A DNA stretch of 39,817 nt from a virus. Positions within the stretch are counted from its first letter, which is position 1. Each line of letters opens with the position of its first letter. Location of the stretch: positions 1 through 39,817 of the IMG/VR virus record IMGVR_UViG_3300021356_000051; one strand, given 5' to 3'. The notes beneath the pieces were generated by a model, which had not been told where the DNA came from, searched no databases, and saw nothing but the letters and a program-made list of their open reading frames with translations. The position numbers and the translations under genes were made by a program. Shown here piece by piece: positions 33,101 to 39,817 of this stretch.

Positions 33101-36100
33101 AGTCCTTACTGGAATCTATATGTAGTTGATGGTTTACATAAAGATGAGATTAATGCATCTTCATATATTGAACAGCTAGTAGAAGAGATTGGTGTTGGTG
33201 CTACTCTAGGCGGCCAGTCCATGTTAGAGTGTGTAACTCTGCAGCATAAAGTTTTAGCCGTTAATATTGATGACGCTCAAGATATTTTAAATAGCCTAGA
33301 CCAATACTCTGCGACAGGTGCAATTAGACCTGTACAAATTAACGCAGTAGATCTAGGACTTACTTCTAATGCCACGATCAGATATGGATATGCTGATTGC
33401 GCAGCATGTATAATGGACACCGGCTCTTTTAGTAGTTTTACACTGGCAACAGTAGATGATGCTGAAATTATTAACACTTCAATACCTAACTTTGATTTAG
33501 AGAAGAACTATGAGTTAGATGATGTGTCAAAGCCTCTATTAAGAACCAATCCTAAACTATCAACAAACGCTAAGCTTGTTGTTAACAGTGCTGGTGAAAT
33601 GTATCTAGAAGCAATCGAGGCGAGTAAAGAACTTGCTTCAGTAGAGTATAAAAAATGGCCTATCAACAAAGAAGGTCAATGGTCTTATGACTTGCATAAA
33701 TTCTTTAAGAATACAAAGACTCCATCTGATTTAATATACCAAGCGAAAGAGTCATACTCTAATTTTGCGGTACAAGAGACTTTTGAAAATCAAATAGAAG
33801 AAGATTACCACTACGGTACAGTCTATAACTATTCTAAAATATACAACGAGGATTTTAGAATGTTAGCACCTATTTGGTTAGACAAAAATATACCTAGTAA
33901 GTTTGTTATCTTTAGAGTTAAAGATCCAGTAGGTACTTTAGATTTTGATACTAGATCTAACCTAGATAATATTAAAGAGGTGTTAAAGAATTCTGAGATT
34001 ATTAAAACCTATGATTTAAGTAGAAAATCTGCTCTAGGTACATATCTTAGAAACCATATACAGTCCGAGTCTTTCCCGAAGACGCCTATCACTATGAACT
34101 TTGATAAGACTCAAAGATCTTCATTCAATGGAATAGATTTAGACAAGGGTGGATTCTCTAGTAAAGGTGAATATTTAGACAATGATTTAATTAGACAGGA
34201 TAGCACTTTAATTTCAGCTAACGAATTAATAACTTCAGGTTTTGAAAGAAATAAATTAGCATGTGCTAATCTAATTAACCTAGAGTTCTTGTTTGATGAT
34301 GATTCAGCTTCTGACTATTCTATTAATAGATATTTTGGACTATATGTAAATGATATTGATTCGGGTTATGGTACACTTGAATCAGCAGCAGGCGGCAGAC
34401 TAAAGTTTAAAACTTTAAACTCTTATATTAACTCTGAGTCTAGCTCTGCTATCCCGCCATATAAACTTATCTCGGAGAGTCCTATATTAGGCTACGCGGC
34501 GACATCAGATAAATTTTACAGAATATCTCCTAAAGTCTTATACAACGTCGATGATTTAGAGGTTAATGTAGAAGATTCAAATAATTCTATTGCGTCAGAG
34601 ATAAGACTAGCTGAAACTGGTAATTCAGTAGATATAAAAGTTAATGATGATGCGGGTAGTGACTTTGTGAAAGTAACTGTGATTGATACTCCAGCGGTAA
34701 ATGACGGATTTGCAATCTTCCCTTCTAAGGAACAAACATATAGAATTAAGTTTACAAGACTAGTTCCACAGCAACAAGTAGGGCAAGAGGGTTGGAACTT
34801 TACTATAGTTAACCCAGCAGACGGCAACCTGTTAGAGTTTGGTCCAATATACGTTACACAAAATGGCATACAAGGAGTTGCTAACTACATTAAAGATAAG
34901 ATTGGAGCTTCAAATGGATTTGGCCAACCCCTATATCCTGAGTTAAATGAAAACCTAGAGGTTGAAGTCGAGTCCGATAGATCTATTATACTTGCTGAGA
35001 AGAGAGCATCTTTAAAACCGCTACAACCAGATTTTGTACCTGTAAGTGCTGTTACAAGTTCTATTGTAAGAGTTGAAGAGTTACAGGTGCCTTATGACAT
35101 TGATAATAATACATTCTTTGCACTAGAAGATCTACCAGCAGGTGGATTTGGTGGTGTGAACTTCTCTAACCATGGTACAATCCCACAGATTACTAGCGCT
35201 ATTGTAAAGTCTATTAACTCGGTAGACAATGGATTTACTGCGCTATCTTATGACGGAGCAGACCACTTCTATATTAAAACAGATGTACAAGGATATAGAT
35301 TACTTTCTGCTGGTGTTGCAGTTCCTAACAATAATGCAAATCAGTGGATTAGTGTAGATGATAACAATCTAGATATAAACAACGAACTAAGACTAGATAT
35401 TAACTCTAACTCTGGTAATACAATTAACAATAGTAGTATTTACTATTTTAGTGGTGGTAACCAACAGGGTAAATCAGTCCTAGTTACTTTAGACTCTGTT
35501 GCTGATATTAATATTAACGATTCTATTAATACAAAAGCAAGAGGCGTCTACAACAAGGTTATTGATATTGTTGACGATATTGAAAGACTGCCTCTACAGT
35601 ATAAAAAAGTTATTCTAGAGAAAACAAACACAATTGAGTCAGGTGAAGTAAAAACTTACGCGGATAACCTAGTTAAGTTAGGTTTATTCTCAGCGTTCGA
35701 TATTCACGATATGAACTTTGACTTTTATGACACTGCAAACTCTAATCTAAAAGAGTTAGTCTACGAAACTCCTGCTAATATAGCATACGAGCCTGAGCTA
35801 GATGACTCAAACGACATATACCCATTCGGAGATAAAGATAACACTGAGTATACGATTGACCCTGTTTCTTACTTTAGCGGGTTAAATGATATTTTATTAG
35901 AGGAACAATCTGATGAGTTTGATGAAAATCAAATTACTAGTGAGTTTGATAGACTACAAGAGAACTATCTAAAAGAATATGCTATTAGATCTAGAGTAGT
36001 GCCTTCGATTAATAAGTGGGTGTTGAAAGACAGTTTAACTGTTAGAGAACAACCTTATTATCTAAATGTAAATGAGGCTTTTGGTAGATCTAACTTTGCG

Positions 36101-38407
36101 CCAGATCTTACTGCTAATGGTAGAAATAGATTAGGGATGACTCACGAATGGTTCTATATTAATAACCTACCTGCTTATTTCAAGCAGAACGTGGGAAGTG
36201 ATAATAATCCAGTTTATAGATTAAATGATTCATTTAGTTATATTAACTTTATGGATGGTTTTGAAATTACACCATCTTTATTTAAAGATACAAACTATGA
36301 TTATTTTGATAGATTCTTTGTAACTGAAGGTTTTGAAATAAAGGGTGATAATAACTATAAGACTTTTGTTAAAACAAATAGACAAAAGAAATATACTAAA
36401 GTAGATGGTGGAAATAATACTGGTTTTGCTAACACTATATTTAAAGGCTTAAAGTTTACTTTTAAAAATAGAAAAGAATTTAGTGCTGATAACCCAGTAG
36501 ATTTCATTAAATCAGCTGAGTTTAACGGTTACAAGTTTAGTACTCTACTTAATGTGAAAGTTGCACAAGAGTCTAATGGGATTGAATATGAGATAATACA
36601 AAATAAAAAATTCAAATTTGTAGTCTTCTTAATTACACTATCTTTAGATGATTTATGGGCAGATGGCACTGTAAACAGAAAACTTTTATATGAGTTAAAC
36701 CATTCTCTGGTATGGAAGCAAGAGGATTTAACATTCGATTACTCAGATATTAAAGTAGATGGAGCCTTAGATTTATATAATGCTAACTTGACTAACAGTA
36801 GTGCTGATGACTATTTAGTTATCAAGGGTTACGAACACGCTGACGGATCTTTACCTCAGTTCTTAGAGCAAATCAATAAGGATGAAGACTCTGCTTTTGG
36901 CAATATTTTGGTTAAAATGTTAACCCCATTTGGTGAGCTGATTTTAAAATTAAAGATAGCTAGACTAGACGGTCAAGATACTCTAGTTCTATCTGAGCCA
37001 CCAACAGATATAAACGATAACCCTGTTGATTTACAGAACATTCCAGTATATTTACAAAGCCAAGCAGAATACACTTACGAAAGAGGTGGTATCAATGCGT
37101 ATAAGTCTATACTAGATGCTTTAGCTGCGAAAGATGTTAGTGAGATGTTATTAAGAAATCCTAGCAATGTTAAGTTTACAACAGTAGAAAACAACGGTGC
37201 TCTATCTGATAACAAGTTTGTGGTTACAATGGAAGACGGTACCGAGGTTATTAAAGAGTCCTATGTTGTAACTATTCCAGATACTGATAAGCCTGAGTCG
37301 TTTAAACTGTTTACTGGTAACATTGGCTATAACCTAGATGATGGATTTACATACTATCCGTTCTTAATCAGACAAAATGGAAACTACACGGTAGATACTA
37401 GACCTGTTGTAACTTTTACAGATATTTACTCACACATGAAGACAAATACTTTACAGAGTACAGTCGACACAACAGAGATATTGTTAGAAGAACAAATGTA
37501 CAAACACTCGCTAACTGATATTGATGAGATTAACCTAGCTAAAGATTACTATAAGAGGTATAATAGATGTGGAGTTGCATTCAACTTAGGCTTTATTTAC
37601 GATGGCGGAACTCATGATTCGGCATGGGGTTATATTAGAAACCACTTCTACAGAAAAGTGAATGAGTTTAACGCAGCCTCTGTAACTAAACTATCTACAT
37701 CTACAGATAAATTACCACTGTACCCACTAATCGGTGAGGTTGCTATCGACAAGAAAGACGTACATGTATTTAAGTCTTCTTGGGATAAAAACTACTACAC
37801 GAGATCTTTATCTGGCGGGGGTATCGAACAGGTGCCTGGTACATTTGAGACCAAGGAAGAAAGGTCTTATCTTGCGTCTACTATAATGAAGGTTAAAGAT
37901 AGTTATACTCTATTAGAGTTTACTCAACAAGTGGTTGAATCTGAAGAAGAACAAGATCAAATACTAATAGATGATAACTCTGAGAATGATTTAGTTATAT
38001 TTGAAGGAGATGACAGAATAGTTATTGATTTTTACATTACTAAAAAAATCAACACACAACTATCGACAGATGGTGTGTTTAATGCAATTCAACAATATGT
38101 TGCTGTAGCAGACTCTGCAGAAGACAAGACTACTCTATTAGATGACGCTCAACTTTATATTGAAGAGAACTTAGTTAACCTGTTTAGCTTAAATCAAATT
38201 AAGCTGTTTACAAGAAGAACTAAAGGCGAGAGTTCAGCATTAGAAAGTGTTGCTACTATTGACGCATTAGACGATGGTGGGTATACACAAGATCAGAACT
38301 TTACTTTTAAGGCGCATGAACAAAAGCCCCTTAATTTTAGATTGATATATAATAAAAGATTAGGTTACTCTTATAGAATAAGACCTATGATAAAAATAAC
38401 ATCATAA
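30185..38407 (+). CDS. giant modular adhesin/baseplate protein with BACON-like and Ig-like domains
   Basis: The protein has 2740 residues. In order: an N-terminal small module (1-95); a Thr/Ser linker (98-113); and a BACON-like domain (about 125-213) with L-P-N-W-I-T-V and ending I-T-I-N-Q-A-A-G. Then come three cadherin/Ig-like domains (about 215-343, 345-472, 475-570) with D-x-D-G-x-x-L and T-F-Q-L-Q-V-T-D strands. Two cysteine-bracketed modules follow (about 585-663 and 684-770), then a Cys-rich region to about 1115. From L-L-R-T-N-P-K-L-S-T-N-A-K-L (about 1118) to the end there is a long, more uniform body, probably the virion-anchored part. BACON and Ig-like domains often bind glycans or act as stalks, so receptor or surface-polysaccharide contact is inferred. 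It has its own promoter and leader hairpin. The N-terminal variable and C-terminal conserved arrangement suggests a fusion. Confidence 0.75.
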   Translation: MAYVVLQFSATTYFSAWGAGQDNGSSTQNVVYDNAQQSGTALQVGDAVFYEDGSNLGNPSTTPVQDGFYLCQVQGTPNTVVQITSADVSSIIDQSNATTTTTTTSTTTTSTTTEAPAIEWNDSSTFNTSSAATTLTRSFTITNNSTNFTQGDIVGLPNWITVTSLSTTTQGGTIEFSILENTTVTPRDATIELEHPGVNGVKTDPDITINQAAGDAVPTAPDFSQIVQYTTVGGTAQFTLDFSNASGWTNVGGSSVQDAESSFANDDLKIQIIEIPGNIEIYDNAASGTQLTQVANPPYELINQGGAPTLLISSTSWTGTVVWDYQVEDAAGNTVTGEIEVTIQEPANQAPDATDAIITPFVNDSTGILKYFSRAATDDGVGGGSTTFEWWDNDNQTTKTLAQLNNTILQYGQVSLASGESWIYTPDASSVRQFGDPTLTETFYFKATDQDGNGLSDAGSIGTVQIVMLSPGNERPEFTVTSGSDTMAQYTQLSQTITASDLDGDPLTFSILQAPAEGELTLVNPQSNEVTWNYNANGAAGTVTFQLQVTDSKNESALTPFTMTINVTASSAVLVNASQFQANSNDACAATKDQPKYLDTAQAQSVDQLEVGDIIYQDTDFNTPLASTNQATRWVAVVQPSNPTVSRAIEIDSDGRIVSIVECQVSLGNAWPIIVSYDEDVIDLCQGSAEYSYQEVYQNISQNATLADVVTAGGQLFNDIVVANIYLSNTAPSEFTVPSGYYNDTTSSADGEYYEFQQGSWIAGTNTNSSNSCPVEINYQTYNVGVYYNNVDRDSIDNICLANSSDLIFTKLYFRGNILDNISQLSEEDKLQYLLQNNLVIFTSQEGADAVDYDLTWDNTVFLSSTLNGSTYSLPAQRKFAIWENYNSSGYSGNFTWKGTDSSGFVLRNGGDNSTVLAECSLYPAGAGRPAANSIYCQGLENNACTSVDGVATSRENVFYAFLSCVARFEDGSPYWNLYVVDGLHKDEINASSYIEQLVEEIGVGATLGGQSMLECVTLQHKVLAVNIDDAQDILNSLDQYSATGAIRPVQINAVDLGLTSNATIRYGYADCAACIMDTGSFSSFTLATVDDAEIINTSIPNFDLEKNYELDDVSKPLLRTNPKLSTNAKLVVNSAGEMYLEAIEASKELASVEYKKWPINKEGQWSYDLHKFFKNTKTPSDLIYQAKESYSNFAVQETFENQIEEDYHYGTVYNYSKIYNEDFRMLAPIWLDKNIPSKFVIFRVKDPVGTLDFDTRSNLDNIKEVLKNSEIIKTYDLSRKSALGTYLRNHIQSESFPKTPITMNFDKTQRSSFNGIDLDKGGFSSKGEYLDNDLIRQDSTLISANELITSGFERNKLACANLINLEFLFDDDSASDYSINRYFGLYVNDIDSGYGTLESAAGGRLKFKTLNSYINSESSSAIPPYKLISESPILGYAATSDKFYRISPKVLYNVDDLEVNVEDSNNSIASEIRLAETGNSVDIKVNDDAGSDFVKVTVIDTPAVNDGFAIFPSKEQTYRIKFTRLVPQQQVGQEGWNFTIVNPADGNLLEFGPIYVTQNGIQGVANYIKDKIGASNGFGQPLYPELNENLEVEVESDRSIILAEKRASLKPLQPDFVPVSAVTSSIVRVEELQVPYDIDNNTFFALEDLPAGGFGGVNFSNHGTIPQITSAIVKSINSVDNGFTALSYDGADHFYIKTDVQGYRLLSAGVAVPNNNANQWISVDDNNLDINNELRLDINSNSGNTINNSSIYYFSGGNQQGKSVLVTLDSVADININDSINTKARGVYNKVIDIVDDIERLPLQYKKVILEKTNTIESGEVKTYADNLVKLGLFSAFDIHDMNFDFYDTANSNLKELVYETPANIAYEPELDDSNDIYPFGDKDNTEYTIDPVSYFSGLNDILLEEQSDEFDENQITSEFDRLQENYLKEYAIRSRVVPSINKWVLKDSLTVREQPYYLNVNEAFGRSNFAPDLTANGRNRLGMTHEWFYINNLPAYFKQNVGSDNNPVYRLNDSFSYINFMDGFEITPSLFKDTNYDYFDRFFVTEGFEIKGDNNYKTFVKTNRQKKYTKVDGGNNTGFANTIFKGLKFTFKNRKEFSADNPVDFIKSAEFNGYKFSTLLNVKVAQESNGIEYEIIQNKKFKFVVFLITLSLDDLWADGTVNRKLLYELNHSLVWKQEDLTFDYSDIKVDGALDLYNANLTNSSADDYLVIKGYEHADGSLPQFLEQINKDEDSAFGNILVKMLTPFGELILKLKIARLDGQDTLVLSEPPTDINDNPVDLQNIPVYLQSQAEYTYERGGINAYKSILDALAAKDVSEMLLRNPSNVKFTTVENNGALSDNKFVVTMEDGTEVIKESYVVTIPDTDKPESFKLFTGNIGYNLDDGFTYYPFLIRQNGNYTVDTRPVVTFTDIYSHMKTNTLQSTVDTTEILLEEQMYKHSLTDIDEINLAKDYYKRYNRCGVAFNLGFIYDGGTHDSAWGYIRNHFYRKVNEFNAASVTKLSTSTDKLPLYPLIGEVAIDKKDVHVFKSSWDKNYYTRSLSGGGIEQVPGTFETKEERSYLASTIMKVKDSYTLLEFTQQVVESEEEQDQILIDDNSENDLVIFEGDDRIVIDFYITKKINTQLSTDGVFNAIQQYVAVADSAEDKTTLLDDAQLYIEENLVNLFSLNQIKLFTRRTKGESSALESVATIDALDDGGYTQDQNFTFKAHEQKPLNFRLIYNKRLGYSYRIRPMIKITS
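30476..30523 (+). repeat. Thr/Ser linker repeat in the giant protein
   Basis: Sixteen codons read T7-S-T4-S-T3 (residues 98-113), made from ACN with occasional AGT or TCG codons, and are followed by E-A-P. Synonymous codons vary, so the protein repeat is kept while the DNA repeat is imperfect. It separates the N-terminal module from the BACON-like domain. It shares ACAACAAGTACAACG with the linker at 39321-39398. Confidence 0.8.
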
Positions 38408-38411
38408 GAAG

Positions 38412-39817
38412 ATGGCCATTAATATACAAGAAATACTACACCCTAGTGATTCGGACGCTATTAAGTTTGAGAAGATAAACTATAACTTCGACCAGATTGT
38501 TGCGAACGGAGGTGGTCCTACTGGTCAGAAAGGTAACCAGGGTATACAAGGTTCCAAGGGTAATGTAGGTGCTAAAGGCCAAAAAGGTGACCTGGGTGAA
38601 AAGGGTGAAACTGGAGCAACTACCTCACGTTGGGAAGTTATCACAGTTAATCCAGACTCAGCTGGAACTTATTCTATATTAAAACCAAAATTATTAACGG
38701 ATGATATACATCCACATGTTTGGTTAGGCGATCAATCATTCAATGAAAATACAGGTGCTAATGGACAAACTGACATTAGAGCCACTATAACTATAGGTAA
38801 AAACGCACAGGGTACTGCCGGCTACGACTCAGATGAGTATGTCAGATTTTGGCATGGTACCGATCTATTAGGCAACGATGTTTCAATCGATATGCAGTCG
38901 ACTGATATAAGTGCTGATAATTCAGTTAGATATGAGTTTGGTAAATCATTTGACATTGGTACAGGACCAACAGTTGAGTTCAAAGCTAGCTTTGATAAAT
39001 TTACAATCGCACCGACTTCTACTTTTAAAGTACCCGTTGTAGGGGGAGTTGATGCTGCTGGCCAACAGCCAGAAGCTGGTCTAGTTAGATATAATACAGA
39101 CACGAATGTTTTTGAAGGTGGTGTATTTGATGGTGTTCAAACTACTTGGACGTCATTCTGTATGGCTCCATGTGGACAGGGTACCGCTAACTACTCTATC
39201 TCAATTGACCCGGCCGGAGACTTAAGCGTAAACGAAGTAGGTACAGAAAGTGGTAACTCAGTATCTTTTACACCAGCGGATGATGTAGAAGTAGACGCGT
39301 TTGGTGAAACATGGGTAGATACAACGACAAGTACGACGACGACTAGTACGACAACAACAAGTACAACGTCTACAACAAGTACGACGTCAACTACGACCGG
39401 CGCACCATCATACTCACATACACTAACGTTTGATGCTGGAGATGTCATGGCCGCGTGTGACAGTAGCACACAATACACGTTATGGAGTGGCGATCAGACA
39501 TTAAATGGAAACTCAGTTTTCTGGTCAGATTCAGATCTATCAGAATTCACAACACCAGCGGGTTGGTATTCAAACGGCACTCTGGGTTGGTTAATCACTA
39601 ACAGTGCAGGAGGATCTGTTACTGCTACAGACACATGTGAATACACGGCTACTTGGAATATTACAGAGCAAATTGTTAACGGTAAAGCGTATGCGACTCA
39701 ACATTCTACTACTGAGACTACACAGATTTCAGCATCTGCTGCTCCAGGTAATCAGGCTGAAGCAACAGTGTGGGTTGGAGGTAATGATGCATCATACTTG
39801 TTAACGGCACAGGATAT
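38412..39817 (+). CDS. collagen-repeat tail fibre, N-terminal part (3' end outside window)
   Basis: An open frame runs from the ATG at 38412 to the window end (468 codons, no stop), four bases after the giant gene. Residues 1-33 form an attachment module like that of the gene at 23893. Residues 35-70 are twelve Gly-X-Y triplets (collagen-like), and a beta-rich shaft follows to about 300. It contains F-K-V-P-V-V-G-G-V-D-A-A-G and G-L-V-R-Y-N-T-D-T-N-V-F-E-G, common in phage fibres. A Thr/Ser linker (304-329) ends in G-A-P. Then comes a cysteine-bracketed module (about 348-409) like those in the giant protein, and another domain that is cut off. It is likely a receptor-binding fibre. The C-terminal tip or chaperone domain is not visible. 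Confidence 0.82.
   Translation, partial: MAINIQEILHPSDSDAIKFEKINYNFDQIVANGGGPTGQKGNQGIQGSKGNVGAKGQKGDLGEKGETGATTSRWEVITVNPDSAGTYSILKPKLLTDDIHPHVWLGDQSFNENTGANGQTDIRATITIGKNAQGTAGYDSDEYVRFWHGTDLLGNDVSIDMQSTDISADNSVRYEFGKSFDIGTGPTVEFKASFDKFTIAPTSTFKVPVVGGVDAAGQQPEAGLVRYNTDTNVFEGGVFDGVQTTWTSFCMAPCGQGTANYSISIDPAGDLSVNEVGTESGNSVSFTPADDVEVDAFGETWVDTTTSTTTTSTTTTSTTSTTSTTSTTTGAPSYSHTLTFDAGDVMAACDSSTQYTLWSGDQTLNGNSVFWSDSDLSEFTTPAGWYSNGTLGWLITNSAGGSVTATDTCEYTATWNITEQIVNGKAYATQHSTTETTQISASAAPGNQAEATVWVGGNDASYLLTAQD
38514..38621 (+). repeat. collagen-like Gly-X-Y repeat (12 triplets)
   Basis: Twelve uninterrupted triplets, from G-P-T, G-Q-K, G-N-Q to G-E-K, G-E-T, G-A-T, encode residues 35-70. Lys-Gly-Asp/Glu combinations (K-G-D, K-G-E) favour triple-helix stability without hydroxyproline. 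It implies a trimeric fibre shaft just after the baseplate-binding module. Confidence 0.88.
39321..39398 (+). repeat. Thr/Ser linker repeat in the fibre
   Basis: Twenty-six codons read TTTS, TTTTS, TTTTS, then TTS three times and TTT (residues 304-329), followed by G-A-P. Composition is ACN plus AGT, TCT and TCA. It is the same type as 30476-30523 and also sits immediately before a new domain. The complementary strand has a long Val-rich open frame here, a by-product of the repeat. Confidence 0.82.

Noticed and set aside
39191-39478. Minus-strand open frame rich in Val/Asp opposite the fibre linker
   Set aside because: It is the complement of the Thr/Ser codon repeat; stops are avoided only because of the repeat composition.
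30185-39817. Diversity-generating retroelement acting on the adhesins
   Set aside because: No reverse transcriptase, template repeat or adenine-specific variable repeat was seen in the window. The element could lie outside, but nothing here supports it.
1-39817. tRNA genes, CRISPR arrays, insertion sequences, attachment sites
   Set aside because: The gaps are too short for tRNAs except 14155-14269, which has no cloverleaf. No spaced direct repeats or transposase motifs were seen.

Overview
The window is a coding-dense stretch of about 39.8 kb from a large tailed phage with a contractile tail (a T4-like myovirus in the broad sense). It most probably infects a Bacteroidota/Flavobacteriia host. 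The host inference rests on several things: a BACON-like domain in the giant tail protein; a HExxH protein of a type I recognise from flavobacterial genomes; a signal peptide ending in FAQ; long Thr/Ser linkers in the tail adhesins; and A-rich starts without Shine-Dalgarno sequences. No integrase, transposase, tRNA, rRNA or CRISPR array was seen. No gene-free stretch exceeds about 115 bases.

Layout. (1) 1-5063: the end of a dCMP deaminase, an Fe-S DinG/XPD-type helicase, a 2OG-oxygenase-fold protein, then six small tightly packed or overlapping genes of unknown function. The small genes could be tail or baseplate assembly factors from their position. (2) 5119-13271: central baseplate and tail-tip genes: a tail-tube/baseplate protein, a LysM/gp53-like wedge protein, a hub protein, a second tube-initiator-like protein, a gp5-type OB-fold spike without lysozyme, and a 624-residue protein with a hydrophobic C-terminus. 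(3) 13268-16422: an accessory island inside the structural cluster. It holds two minus-strand genes, a secreted beta-rich protein, a membrane-associated HExxH protein and an S1-repeat RNA-binding protein. (4) 16474-30120: a GS-fold amidoligase with a C-terminal beta-helix, then a virion structural protein, gp25, gp6, a small basic protein, a gp7-like wedge, a short fibre-like protein and two large baseplate proteins. (5) 30185-end: a 2740-residue modular adhesin/baseplate protein and the first 468 codons of a collagen-repeat fibre.

Regulation. Five of the few real intergenic gaps contain the octamer GATATATA upstream of the next gene. I propose these as late promoters, which would divide the window into transcription units starting at 5119, 14270, 15124, 16474 and 30185. 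Most other genes abut or overlap (TAATG, ATGA), which suggests translational coupling. The divergent region at 14155-14269 has an array of GGCAA/TTGCC half-sites spaced 10-11 bp apart, which looks like an operator for the accessory island.

The least explained items are the amidoligase/beta-helix fusion in a baseplate operon, the phage S1-like protein in a phage without Shine-Dalgarno sites, the secreted protein plus HExxH pair behind an operator-like array, and the exchangeable domains joined by Thr/Ser linkers in the two adhesins.
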